NCBI RefSeq assembly: GCF_017848315.1
Contig: NZ_JAFKEC010000008.1
Span: 1-64,000 of the forward strand
Direction of reading: 5' to 3'
DNA: 64,000 nucleotides
Source: Pseudomonas palmensis
GTDB lineage: Bacteria > Pseudomonadota > Gammaproteobacteria > Pseudomonadales > Pseudomonadaceae
Shown one piece after another: positions 16,875 through 26,138 of the stretch (its first letter is position 1; the number at the start of each line of letters is the position of its first letter). The notes below the pieces were generated by a model, which was given only the letters and a program-made list of their open reading frames with translations, was not told the DNA's origin and ran no database searches. Position numbers and translations under genes: made by a program.

Positions 16875-17288
16875 ATGTATCGCCGACTTTTGCTGATTGT
16901 TGTGCTGGGTGTGCTGACCACCGCCTGTGCTCCGTATTACGGTGGCCAGGGCTACTACCGCAGTGATGTGTACACCGTGGACCGCTATGAATACCGTGGT
17001 TACGACCGTGGTTATCCCTACAACAGGGGGTACTACGTGGTGCCGCAGCCTCGCTATTACGCCCCCGCGCCGCGTTACTACCGACCGGCGCCCGTGCCTC
17101 AGTACCGCCCGGTACCGGGGCATGGCTACTACAATGTGCGCCCCGCCCCAGGGCGTTACTACCAGAACCCGCGCTATGGTCAGGGGCAGCAGTGGCATCA
17201 GGGGCGGGACAATGACCATGGGCGCGATCATGGGCGTGGCCGGGGTCGCAGCGACAACGGCTGGGGCGATCGCAATTCGCACCGGTAA
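16875..17288 (+). CDS. tyrosine/arginine-rich putative lipoprotein
   Basis: 137 aa from the ATG at 16875, with GGGAGG 5 bp upstream. The N-terminus is a lipoprotein signal (LLLIVVLGVLTTAC). The mature part is low-complexity: repeated Tyr-Arg-Gly and Tyr-Tyr-x-Pro blocks to about residue 105, then a His/Gly/Arg/Asp-rich tail. No enzymatic motif is present. It would be anchored in the envelope and is unrecognised beyond similarity to other Tyr-rich Pseudomonas lipoproteins. It is divergent from the cyclase gene. Confidence 0.75.
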   Translation: MYRRLLLIVVLGVLTTACAPYYGGQGYYRSDVYTVDRYEYRGYDRGYPYNRGYYVVPQPRYYAPAPRYYRPAPVPQYRPVPGHGYYNVRPAPGRYYQNPRYGQGQQWHQGRDNDHGRDHGRGRGRSDNGWGDRNSHR

Positions 17289-17306
17289 ACATCGCATTCG
17301 CTGGCT

Positions 17307-18413
17307 TCACACAAGGTCAGCCAGCGGATGCCGCCCCTCCCATGCCTTGCTGAAGTGCGCCTGCACCACTGCCTGGGGGACCTGAGCAACTTCCTGCCAA
17401 TGCCAATGCGGCGTCTGGTCCTTGTCCACCAGGCGCGCGCGTACCCCTTCGCTGAACTCCGGATGCCGGCAGCAGTTCAGGCTCATCGCATATTCCATCT
17501 GCAGCACCTGCCCCAGCGACAGGTAGCGCGCCCGCGCGATCTGCTGCCACACCAGGTGCGCGGTCAGCGGGCAGCCTTCGGTGAGGGTGCGTGCCGCCTT
17601 GGCCAGGACCTCGTCGTCGTGCATGCGCCACTGTGCGATCGCCCGCCAGGCACAGGCCGGGTCGCTGACATCGAGCAGCGCGTCGATCTGCGCCCGGCGT
17701 GGCAGCCATCGGGCCGGCGGCAACTCGGCCAGCGCCTGCTGCTGCAACGCCTTGAGCAGGCTGTTGAGCTGCATCGCGGTCTGCTCCTGCCAGTTCAGTT
17801 GCAACAGCCCTTCAATCAGCTCGTCCTGCTGGTTATCGCCCATGAAGCGGTCCGCCAGGCCCAGGTCCAGTGCATCGCGTGCATTGATCGGCGCGCCGGT
17901 CAGCCCAAGGAACAGGCCAAGACGCCCTGGCAGCCGGTTCAGGAACCAGCTGGCGCCCACGTCCGGGTACAGGCCGATACTGATTTCCGGCATCGCCAGG
18001 CGGCTGCTCGGGGTCACGATGCGTACCGTGCTGGCCTGCAGCAGGCCCATGCCGCCGCCCAGCACATGCCCGTGCCCCCAGCACAGCAGAGGCTTGGGGT
18101 AATGGTGCAGGTCATAGTCGAGCCGGTACTCGGCGGCGAAGAAGCGCGCCGCCAGCGGCGGTACTTCACCAGGCTGTGCGCGGCACGCCTCCACAAGACT
18201 GCGCACATCGCCCCCCGCGCAGAACGCCCGGTCACCCAGCCCGCGCAGCAGCACGCAGACGATGCCGTCATCCTTGGCCCAGCTTTGCAGGTGGGTGCTC
18301 AACTGCTCGATCATCGGCAACGACAGGGCGTTGAGCGACTGGGGCGCATCCAGGCTGGCAACGCCGATGCGGGCGCCATCGACGCCGGTGAGTACTTCGA
18401 ACGCTACGGCCAT
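17307..18413 (-). CDS. enoyl-CoA hydratase/isomerase family protein (3-hydroxyisobutyryl-CoA hydrolase-like)
   Basis: 368 aa from the ATG at 18413, supported by GAGG 9 bp upstream. The crotonase oxyanion-hole motifs are visible: RAFCAGGDVRSL and GHGHVLGGGMGLLQAS. The conserved MPEISIGLYPDVGASWFLNR and a C-terminal extension (MEYAMSLNCCRHPEFSEGVRA) are typical of the 3-hydroxyisobutyryl-CoA hydrolase branch, which cleaves a valine-degradation intermediate. No valine pathway genes are adjacent, so the substrate remains inferred. Confidence 0.8.
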   Translation of the reverse strand: MAVAFEVLTGVDGARIGVASLDAPQSLNALSLPMIEQLSTHLQSWAKDDGIVCVLLRGLGDRAFCAGGDVRSLVEACRAQPGEVPPLAARFFAAEYRLDYDLHHYPKPLLCWGHGHVLGGGMGLLQASTVRIVTPSSRLAMPEISIGLYPDVGASWFLNRLPGRLGLFLGLTGAPINARDALDLGLADRFMGDNQQDELIEGLLQLNWQEQTAMQLNSLLKALQQQALAELPPARWLPRRAQIDALLDVSDPACAWRAIAQWRMHDDEVLAKAARTLTEGCPLTAHLVWQQIARARYLSLGQVLQMEYAMSLNCCRHPEFSEGVRARLVDKDQTPHWHWQEVAQVPQAVVQAHFSKAWEGRHPLADLV

Positions 18414-18542
18414 GGGCCACCTCACTGCGGTTATCCCGACAAGTATGGCTACTGTCACCGATCATGCCGGTCGCCGGTCGGATCGATTGACAAGCGCTGG
18501 CAGCTTTCCTAGTGTCCGCCCCCATTGCCTACGGGAGTGCCC

Positions 18543-19235
18543 ATGACCAACGATGACCGCATCAAACTCGAACCGAGCTGGAAAGACGCTCTGCGCGGCG
18601 AATTCGAACAGCCCTACATGCAGCAACTGCGTGAGTTCCTGCGTCAGGAATATGCGGCCGGCAAGGAGATCTATCCCCCGGGGCCGTTGATCTTCAATGC
18701 GCTCAACTCCACACCGCTGGACCAGGTCAAAGTGGTGATTCTGGGGCAGGACCCCTACCACGGCCCGGGCCAGGCACACGGCCTGTGCTTCTCGGTGCAG
18801 CCTGGGGTGCCCGCGCCGCCGTCGCTGGTGAACATCTACAAGGAGTTGCAGCGCGACCTGAACATCCCGATCCCGAACCACGGCTACCTGCAGAGCTGGG
18901 CCGAACAGGGCGTGCTGCTGCTCAATACCACCATGACCGTGGAGCGCTCGATTGCCGCGTCGCATGCCAAAAAAGGCTGGGAGTCGTTCACCGACCGCAT
19001 CATCCAGCTGGTCAGTGAGCGCCAGCCCGCCACCGTGTTCCTGTTGTGGGGCAAGCATGCCCAGAGCAAGTCTGCGCTGATCGACGGTACCAAGCATCTG
19101 GTGCTCAAGTCGGTGCATCCTTCACCGTTGTCGGCCTACCGTGGCTTCATCGGCTGCGGGCATTTCAGCCGGGCCAACAAGTTTCTGGAACAGCACGGGC
19201 TGGCGCCGGTGCAGTGGGCGCTACCGGCGTTGTAA
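18543..19235 (+). CDS. ung: uracil-DNA glycosylase
   Basis: 230 aa from the ATG at 18543 with GGGAG upstream. Family 1 UDG motifs are intact: the water-activating [13 protein letters not shown] (Asp70), LLNTTMTVE, the VFLLWG strand and the minor-groove loop [11 protein letters not shown]. It removes uracil from DNA as the first step of base-excision repair. Confidence 0.96.
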   Translation: MTNDDRIKLEPSWKDALRGEFEQPYMQQLREFLRQEYAAGKEIYPPGPLIFNALNSTPLDQVKVVILGQDPYHGPGQAHGLCFSVQPGVPAPPSLVNIYKELQRDLNIPIPNHGYLQSWAEQGVLLLNTTMTVERSIAASHAKKGWESFTDRIIQLVSERQPATVFLLWGKHAQSKSALIDGTKHLVLKSVHPSPLSAYRGFIGCGHFSRANKFLEQHGLAPVQWALPAL

Positions 19236-19367
19236 GCGCACCTACCTGGTATTTCTGTCAGTTTCGCGAAGCGTATTCCGCCATTACATTTGCGCCATAG
19301 CTGTGAGAGGTGAGAGCCGAGCAGCGCCCTGAAATGGTTTTGACCACCAGGCCCGAGGAATACGCAG

Positions 19368-21362
19368 ATGACCAAACTGAGCATGATGGGGTCAGGCCGC
19401 AGCGGCCAATCGATCGGTATTTTGATTCTGCCTACATTGCGGGTTCCTGCTGCACTGCCTCTGCTGGCCGACGAGGCAGGGGTGTATACAATTCCACTGG
19501 CCAATCAGACCCGGCCGCTGGCAGTTCTCATCGAGAGTGCCTGGCCAGGTTACGAACAAGACTATTTTGATGGCGCAATACTGCATTTTGATCTGATATG
19601 GGGCAGCGCCGTATCGAGTGGGGCTGAAATCGGTGTAGTGGTTGGAAGCTGGGAAGTGCCAATGACGGCCGATCCCGCAGACCTTTTTCCGCTGGATGCG
19701 GCTATACCTGAGCCCTACCTGCGCACTCAAGGAATCTTCTACGTTTCCTACCGGGTATGGATCACAGAGGTACTCAACCCGGAGACCTCCCAGCCCGCCG
19801 CAGTGTTTCTTGACAAGACCGCCCCCAACAACGGCCAAGCCGGTAATCCCCCCGCATTGAATGAAAACACGCGCACCATCGATCAAGCTTACCTGGTACG
19901 CAACAACGACAGGGTTATCGTCAGGGTCGAGCTGTGGCCGGACGTGCGGTTGGAGGATGTGATCGAAGTCTTCCTTGAACCGTCGAAAGGCCCCCTGTTC
20001 GACCCCCTGGCGAGGCTGCAGATCCAGCAGTCGCACAAGGATCAGGGCTTTGTCGAGTTGACGATCAGGGGCGACGATGTTCGCAGGAAAGCCAACGGTT
20101 CGCGAGTGCTCTACTACTGGCTGATGGATCGCGCTAGCAATCGGGGAGCCATCTCCTTGTCCTTGCCCCTGACCGTGAATGTGGCGCAGCCAATTGTGCT
20201 GCCTGCGCCTCAGGTGCCGCTGGCTGAAGATGGTTTGGTCGACCTTGAGGACGCCCGTCGCGGTGTGCAGGTGCATATTCCACGTATCGTAGACGCGCGT
20301 ACTGGGGACACCCTGCAAGCCTATTGGAATGGACGCACATTGGCACCTTACACCGTACCGTCCACCGCCACCTGGCCCGTTAGGTTGCCTGTGGCGTGGG
20401 AAATCCTGGCCGCCGATGGCTTTTCGGGGCGCACTGCTTGCAAGGTGTATTACACGCTGACTCGGGAAATCATCTCAACCTCCTCAACAGTTGCATTCGA
20501 GATAGACCTGAGTGTCGCAGGCCCCGACCCTGAAGGCCCCGATCCTATTCACCGATTGCTAAAGCCGGTAGTGGTGAAAGGCAGAACAGGTGACAACATC
20601 CTGACCCGCCAGGACATGAACCTGCCAGTCACTGTCGAGGTGACGCTGTATGCAGTGCCTGAGCCAGGCGAAATACTTGAATTGTATTGGGGTAATAACG
20701 CCGACGTGGTCGCTACCTACACCGTGAAGGCAGGCGATACCGCAGGCAGCGTCGTCAGGTTTTCCCCCGTGCCCTATGCCGCAGTGCTGGCTGCGGGAGA
20801 TGGGCCCGCGATTGCGGTGTTCTACTGGACGTTCAATGGCGTCAACCGCCATCGTGCCCGTGATACGCATGTGCGGGTTGCTGTCCAGCCAATCGTTGGC
20901 TTCAAACCGGTAAAATTTCCTGATGTCACGCTCTGGGGGTGGATCAACTGCCAGAAAAAACCCTGGAACGGTATACGTATCAGCGTGCCAGGCAACCCTG
21001 GATTGTGGGGCGTAGGGGACAACGTCGAAGTGTCCTGGCAACTGTTTCGCACTCTTGAGGGGGCTTCATCAACGCCCCCCACGGGATCACTGACTGATGT
21101 TGTTTATTTCGATCCCATCAAGCTGTCTACCCCGGCGCAGGTTAATAACGGCTTTATGTTTACGATGACACGCTTTGCCGATTTGGTCCTACAACCCCTT
21201 AAGCGTGCCAATGAGGCAGATGGCAAGGATGTCGAGGGGGTTGCAGTAGTGAATTACAGAGTGGCCAGAGCGGATGGACAGGGTGGTGAATCCGATCGGG
21301 AGATGACTTTCATATCGCTACAACTTCCGAATGGCTCGGTATGTGATGGTAGCAACGTTTAG
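19368..21362 (+). CDS. large modular protein of unknown function, tandem paralogue A
   Basis: 664 aa, start ATG 19368 with GAGGAA upstream. I do not recognise the family. It reads as five successive beta-sandwich-like modules of about 110-130 residues, with Ig-like patterns such as VLYYWLMDRASNRG, GDTLQAYWNG and GEILELYWGN. Modules three and four are joined by AGPDPEGPDPIH. The C-terminal module has a GWINCQKK cysteine and a second cysteine near the end. No signal peptide or membrane anchor is seen. Base composition is more AT-rich than the flanks. The following gene encodes a colinear, diverged paralogue, and an autotransporter gene lies after that. Confidence 0.75.
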   Translation: MTKLSMMGSGRSGQSIGILILPTLRVPAALPLLADEAGVYTIPLANQTRPLAVLIESAWPGYEQDYFDGAILHFDLIWGSAVSSGAEIGVVVGSWEVPMTADPADLFPLDAAIPEPYLRTQGIFYVSYRVWITEVLNPETSQPAAVFLDKTAPNNGQAGNPPALNENTRTIDQAYLVRNNDRVIVRVELWPDVRLEDVIEVFLEPSKGPLFDPLARLQIQQSHKDQGFVELTIRGDDVRRKANGSRVLYYWLMDRASNRGAISLSLPLTVNVAQPIVLPAPQVPLAEDGLVDLEDARRGVQVHIPRIVDARTGDTLQAYWNGRTLAPYTVPSTATWPVRLPVAWEILAADGFSGRTACKVYYTLTREIISTSSTVAFEIDLSVAGPDPEGPDPIHRLLKPVVVKGRTGDNILTRQDMNLPVTVEVTLYAVPEPGEILELYWGNNADVVATYTVKAGDTAGSVVRFSPVPYAAVLAAGDGPAIAVFYWTFNGVNRHRARDTHVRVAVQPIVGFKPVKFPDVTLWGWINCQKKPWNGIRISVPGNPGLWGVGDNVEVSWQLFRTLEGASSTPPTGSLTDVVYFDPIKLSTPAQVNNGFMFTMTRFADLVLQPLKRANEADGKDVEGVAVVNYRVARADGQGGESDREMTFISLQLPNGSVCDGSNV

Positions 21363-21524
21363 CCGCGGTTAAATCGGCCAGGTACTTCGCACCTGACGTA
21401 GGAACGTGGTAGCGGCATTAGCAAGTATCGAACGTATGAAGCAATCAGCGACGCACAGGCTGATTGAGGAAGCGTCACGTGCCTGTTGTGTGTTTAGCAA
21501 ATCTACCTGAAATGGAGAGTCAAG

Positions 21525-23651
21525 ATGACTATTTTAGAAAAGGCAAATACCGGTGAAGCCGCCAAGGCAAAAAATCCCGCGATTGCAGAGTACCGGGCCA
21601 AGCGTGATCAGGATAATAAAACTGCATTGGAAGAGGGTCTTCAAGCAGTTGTTACGCACAGTAATGAACTTAAAGCCGCCAAGGCGCCCACGGGGTTCGG
21701 GGTGATGAGCGTCGGCGGGGTGAATGCAGTTGAAGATTTTGTGATGGATAATGTATTGCCTGCTGCAGACGATGGTAAGGTCAATCTTTTTCACCGAGAC
21801 CAGTTCAAGTCGGGGCTAATGTTGGAGATTCCATTGTGGGTGCCTTCGGGGGGGGATGATGGCAGTTTCGATTATGTAACTCTGCATGTAAATGGTGTTC
21901 CGGTTGTCAACGGCGTAGAAGACGGTGTGCAGTATACCTACAAGTTTGAAGTGCCTGTTGCTGCCACCGATCTTCCTGGTCGTTTCGTCATCCCTTTCAA
22001 CAGTTTGAAAGTGGGCGGGGATGGTATCAAATTGATTGGGTACTCGGTATATAGTAATGAGACGGGCAACAAAGAAGAATCTGAAATTCAACTGCTGACA
22101 CTGGATTTGCTGGACCCCGCGTTGAACGATAACCCCGCGCCAATCGAGTACCCTGCCGACGTGACTGATGGCGTCGTTACCTTGAAATACCTTGCTGAGC
22201 ACAGCGGTACATTGACGCTTCATGTTCCTCCTTATTTTGATTATTACCCGGGCGACAAATATCAGTTGTACATCGCTGGTAACCCGGTACCTGTTCGCAG
22301 TGGCGACGTTCCCCCAGAGGCAGAGGACGATGGCTTCGACATCGAACTCGATGAGGACACTATCAAAGCGATTGGCGAAGGTGTTTCGGTGCTCCAGTAC
22401 AAGCTTGAGGACCGGGCTGGGAATCGCTCGGACTTTTCCATCCCGGTTCACCTGACGGTGCGTCTGACCCCCGAACCCGAGGACCTGCTGAAGCCGCTGG
22501 TACCCGCTGCACCGATTAGTCGGGAGGACGCTCGCACTGGCGTGGAAGCTATCGTGCCGGCTTTTAAAAACGCTCAGGCAGGCGATGAAATTCGGGTGTA
22601 TTACCGTGATGAGGACACTGTAAAAGTCATTATCTGGCCGAATGATCGGGTCACCTTTAACTGGGATGAGATTGCTTTGCCCAATGACCAGGTGAAAGAC
22701 CCAGCGGTACGGGTATGGTATGACGTCATTCGTGGCAAGAACACCTGGACATCGCCCGACACCGAGGTGGCGGTTGACTTGACCACCATAGGCCCCGACC
22801 CTGTCGGGCCTGGACCGATCAACGCCACGCTGGTACCGGTTCGCGCTCAAGGCAACAGTTCGAAACAACCTGGTTTTATTCGCCCAGCGGATGTCGGCTC
22901 AGGTGCGGTTCTGCTCTTTACCGTGTACGAGAATGCGAAAGTGGGTGAGTTCGTCCGGTTGTTCTATGGTCGAAAAGACAATGCAGTTACACACACCATC
23001 GCCGCAGGCGAAACACCGGGGACTGTCATCTCTATCCCGATTCCCTGGAATTTCGTCGAGAGCCTGGGCAATGGCACCATCGCGATCGGTTACGAAATCC
23101 AGGAAACCGAAACCACCGGCAACCCGCAACAGGCGGTCGATGGCAGCGTAGAGGTCAGTATTGCCACCGTGACGGTAACTGCAAAAGTGACATTCCCGGA
23201 TCGCATTGGCGGTAGCAGCGATGTACCGGGTACAACGCCAGTGACCGCTTTGGGTATATTGAATTGTGAACGTCCTCGTCCTTTGCCAGACGGTATCAGG
23301 TTGGCGATCGCAGAGCGTGCGGGAGTGTTATCCAAAGATGATCTTGTATTTATTACACTCAGCGTGTGCAGCGATAAGGCCGGTTCAATAGTTGTCACTG
23401 ACAGGACGCGGGAAATACCGGTGGTTGTCAGTGATCAAGAGGCTACTTCAAATCGAATCGAGCGTGTGTTGCCACTGCTCAAGTCTTACTTCGAAATCGC
23501 TGACCAGCCTGGCAAGTACTATGAATTGGGGTCGTTCCGCGCCAGTTGGCGGATCGTAAAGGCCGGTAATATTCCGGGTAGCTCTCAGGCATCGGCCGTG
23601 CGTTATGCCCTGCGTAAGCCAGGTGGCGGTTTGTGTCTGCCTCAGAGCTGA
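21525..23651 (+). CDS. large modular protein of unknown function, tandem paralogue B
   Basis: 708 aa, start ATG 21525 with GGAGAG upstream. A charged, alanine/lysine-rich N-terminal stretch of about 65 residues is followed by five modules matching those of the upstream protein in order. Examples are LQYKLEDRAGNRSDFS, GDEIRVYYRD, the linker IGPDPVGPGPIN against AGPDPEGPDPIH, VRLFYGRKD, and the last module's GILNCERP with a late cysteine. There is no signal peptide or transmembrane helix. The 162-bp gap from its paralogue holds no gene. An adhesin-like or secreted role is only a guess from modular architecture. Confidence 0.75.
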   Translation: MTILEKANTGEAAKAKNPAIAEYRAKRDQDNKTALEEGLQAVVTHSNELKAAKAPTGFGVMSVGGVNAVEDFVMDNVLPAADDGKVNLFHRDQFKSGLMLEIPLWVPSGGDDGSFDYVTLHVNGVPVVNGVEDGVQYTYKFEVPVAATDLPGRFVIPFNSLKVGGDGIKLIGYSVYSNETGNKEESEIQLLTLDLLDPALNDNPAPIEYPADVTDGVVTLKYLAEHSGTLTLHVPPYFDYYPGDKYQLYIAGNPVPVRSGDVPPEAEDDGFDIELDEDTIKAIGEGVSVLQYKLEDRAGNRSDFSIPVHLTVRLTPEPEDLLKPLVPAAPISREDARTGVEAIVPAFKNAQAGDEIRVYYRDEDTVKVIIWPNDRVTFNWDEIALPNDQVKDPAVRVWYDVIRGKNTWTSPDTEVAVDLTTIGPDPVGPGPINATLVPVRAQGNSSKQPGFIRPADVGSGAVLLFTVYENAKVGEFVRLFYGRKDNAVTHTIAAGETPGTVISIPIPWNFVESLGNGTIAIGYEIQETETTGNPQQAVDGSVEVSIATVTVTAKVTFPDRIGGSSDVPGTTPVTALGILNCERPRPLPDGIRLAIAERAGVLSKDDLVFITLSVCSDKAGSIVVTDRTREIPVVVSDQEATSNRIERVLPLLKSYFEIADQPGKYYELGSFRASWRIVKAGNIPGSSQASAVRYALRKPGGGLCLPQS

Positions 23652-23656
23652 CAGTC

Positions 23657-23682
23657 GCGTGCTGGGGGAAACCCCAGCACGC
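23657..23682 (+). terminator. GC-rich hairpin with GAAA tetraloop after paralogue B
   Basis: GCGTGCTGGGG-GAAA-CCCCAGCACGC is a perfect 11-bp stem closed by a GNRA loop, 5 bp after the stop codon. No T-run follows, so it may be a transcript-end stabiliser or weak terminator. Confidence 0.55.
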
Positions 23683-23713
23683 TGCGTTGGTGAGGAATTA
23701 AATGCAAGCTACC

Positions 23714-23727
23714 TAGGAAATTTCCTA
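23714..23727. promoter_or_regulatory. 14-bp perfect palindrome upstream of the autotransporter
   Basis: TAGGAAATTTCCTA is exactly self-complementary and sits about 100 bp before the autotransporter ATG in an AT-rich region, a plausible operator position. The regulator is unknown. Confidence 0.35.
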
Positions 23728-23826
23728 CATATCTCACTATTCAATACCCCTAGGCTATGTACCTTTGAAGTTACGAGTCGAGGCAGTCGCCTCAATTCAA
23801 CTGATTATTTTTCAAGGGGTCCATGC

Positions 23827-26088
23827 ATGCGAACTACAATCGATAAAACAAGCGCAAAAAAGCCGCTATTTGTATTTATGAATATGTTGATGCTATTGCC
23901 ATGGGCGCTTGCAAGTGAGCAGGCATTGGCCATTCTAGTTGATAACCAGACGCTGACACTTACCGCTGCAGATGCACCGGATACTTATGATCTCGTCAAT
24001 GGTGCAGTGCTGACTACCCAGGATGCTTCCACGTTGGCCATTCGTGTTACCGCGTCGACCGTGCAGCTCAATGGCGGCACTATCTCGGGCGGCAGTTCCA
24101 ACGGCTTGCACCTGTTTGGCAGCAACGCGACCGTGAATGGGGCAGTTGTTTCCTCAACGGGCGCTGTCGGGATGGCCATAGCACGGGTAGGGGCCGCACC
24201 GTCCACCGCCACTGTCAGCAACAGCACTATTACCGGCGCTAGGCTGGGGGCCCAGGTGTCCGCCAGGAGCACATTGAACATCAGCGGGACCACGGTCACT
24301 GGCAGCAATGCCGACGGCATCGGCCTAGCGATCCTTGGCGGCACTGTCACCGCTACTTCCGGTACGCAATTCAACGGTACAGCGGCCGGAGTTCGCATCG
24401 GGCGCGAGTCAGCCATCAATTCGCAAGCGCCGACACTCACCTTGGATAACTCCAGTGCCACTGGCGGTACGGGCCCTGCAGTTCTGGTGCGCACTGATAC
24501 AGTCGCTGAAATCAATGTTAGAAATGGTTCGACCTTGAACGGTGGTAATGGCGTCATTCTTGAGGTCCAGGGCCCTGCCACGGCCAACCTGAACGTGGCA
24601 GCTTCTTCGTTGCGCGGAAATGTGCAAATTGCTGATACCGCCACCGCTAACCTGAAACTTGATCAGGCGTCTCTGGTGGGGGATGTAGTTGTTACACCTG
24701 GTGCCAACGCGTCGTTGGCGCTTGACAACCGCTCGCAACTCACCGGCAACTTGAATGGTGTGCAGCAGGTAAACATCAACAGCAACTCCAACTGGACCCT
24801 GAACGCCAACAACACCATCGGCGACCTGGCCATGACCGGGGGCCGCATCACCTTCGGCGACGAAAACTCGTTCTATGAACTGAATGTGCAGAGCCTGTCG
24901 GGCAATGGCGAGTTCTACATGGCGTCCAACTTCGCCAGCGGCGCCACCGATTTCCTGAACGTCACCGGCAACGCCAGCGGCACCCATGGGCTGATGGTCG
25001 GCACCAGCGGTACCGACCCCGCCAGCGTGGAGCGCCTGCAGCTGGTTCATACGGGCTCGGGCGATGCGCAGTTCAGCCTGCTCAACGATCGCCAGGAAGT
25101 AGACTTGGGTGCCTACTCCTACAAGCTGGTGAAGGACGGCCAGGATTGGTACCTGGACAGGGAAACCCGCACCATCAGCCCGATGACCCGCACGGTCATG
25201 GCCCTGTTCAACACCCCGATCACCATCGCCTACGGCGAAATGACCTCGCTGCGCAGCCGCATGGGGGAACTGCGTTACAACCAGGGCAAGAACGCCGGGG
25301 TGTGGATGCGTGCCTACGGCAACCAGCACAACATTGCCGACGCCTCGTCGGGCGTAGGGTACCAGCAGAACCAGCGCGGACTGACCTTCGGGGCCGATGC
25401 GCAACTGGGCGAAAGCAACTGGACCCTGGGCCTGCTGGCCGGCCACAGCCGCTCGGACCTGAACCTGAGCTACGGCAGTTCGGGCAGCATCGACAGCTAC
25501 TATGTGGGCGGCTACGCCACCTGGATGGACCCTGAGAGCGGCTATTACGTCGACAGCGTGCTCAAGTACAACCGCTACCAGAATGACGCCAAGGTCGGCC
25601 TGAGCGATGGCACCCGCACCAAGGGCGACTACGACACCCACGGCATGAGCGCCTCGGTCGAAGTCGGCAAGCACATCAAGCTCGACGATGGCTACTTCAT
25701 CGAACCCTTCGCCCAGGTGGCCGCTGCGGCGGTGGCCGGCAAGGACTTCACCCTGGACAACGGCTTCGACGCCAATGGCGATGTCAGCCGCTCGCTGCTG
25801 GGCAAGGTCGGTACCACGCTCGGCAAGACCATCTCGCTGGGCGGCGACAGCATGATCCAGCCCTATGTGAAGGCCGCGTTTGCCCATGAGTTCGCACAGC
25901 GCAACCAGGTGCAGGTGAACAACAACGTGTTCAACAACGACCTGTCCGGTTCGCGCGCCGAGCTGGGCGCAGGGGTTGCCTGGACCGTCGCCAAGGACTT
26001 CCAGGTGTACGGCGAGGCTGGCTACATGAACGGCAAGAACATCGAGATGCCGTACAGCTTCAGCCTCGGCGCAAGCTATCGCTTCTGA
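23827..26088 (+). CDS. type Va autotransporter with beta-helical passenger and C-terminal barrel
   Basis: 753 aa from the ATG at 23827, which has AAGGGG 7-8 bp upstream. A long signal peptide (residues 1 to about 36, core VFMNMLMLLPWALA) precedes a Ser/Thr/Asn-rich passenger of repeated beta-helix rungs (STVQLNGGTISGG, STLNISGTTVTGSNAD) and a pertactin-like linker. The barrel (about 470-753) starts near GVWMRAYGNQHN and ends ASYRF, with the terminal Phe needed for outer-membrane assembly. No protease or lipase motif is visible, so an adhesin-type role is likeliest. Codon use changes sharply near 24,770: AT-rich before, host-like GC-rich after. Confidence 0.88.
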   Translation: MRTTIDKTSAKKPLFVFMNMLMLLPWALASEQALAILVDNQTLTLTAADAPDTYDLVNGAVLTTQDASTLAIRVTASTVQLNGGTISGGSSNGLHLFGSNATVNGAVVSSTGAVGMAIARVGAAPSTATVSNSTITGARLGAQVSARSTLNISGTTVTGSNADGIGLAILGGTVTATSGTQFNGTAAGVRIGRESAINSQAPTLTLDNSSATGGTGPAVLVRTDTVAEINVRNGSTLNGGNGVILEVQGPATANLNVAASSLRGNVQIADTATANLKLDQASLVGDVVVTPGANASLALDNRSQLTGNLNGVQQVNINSNSNWTLNANNTIGDLAMTGGRITFGDENSFYELNVQSLSGNGEFYMASNFASGATDFLNVTGNASGTHGLMVGTSGTDPASVERLQLVHTGSGDAQFSLLNDRQEVDLGAYSYKLVKDGQDWYLDRETRTISPMTRTVMALFNTPITIAYGEMTSLRSRMGELRYNQGKNAGVWMRAYGNQHNIADASSGVGYQQNQRGLTFGADAQLGESNWTLGLLAGHSRSDLNLSYGSSGSIDSYYVGGYATWMDPESGYYVDSVLKYNRYQNDAKVGLSDGTRTKGDYDTHGMSASVEVGKHIKLDDGYFIEPFAQVAAAAVAGKDFTLDNGFDANGDVSRSLLGKVGTTLGKTISLGGDSMIQPYVKAAFAHEFAQRNQVQVNNNVFNNDLSGSRAELGAGVAWTVAKDFQVYGEAGYMNGKNIEMPYSFSLGASYRF

Positions 26089-26107
26089 TCAGGCGAGCAG
26101 TAGAAAA

Positions 26108-26133
26108 GAAAAGGAAGCCTCGGCTTCCTTTTC
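26108..26133. terminator. bidirectional rho-independent terminator
   Basis: GAAAAGGAAGCC-TC-GGCTTCCTTTTC is flanked by A-rich sequence on the left and T-rich on the right. It sits between the convergent autotransporter and AbrB-family genes and can serve both. Confidence 0.9.
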
Positions 26134-26138
26134 TCGTT

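Noticed and set aside
23605..23826. Upstream extension of the autotransporter frame into the preceding gene
   Set aside because: It would overlap paralogue B, crosses the hairpin and displaces the signal peptide from the N-terminus.
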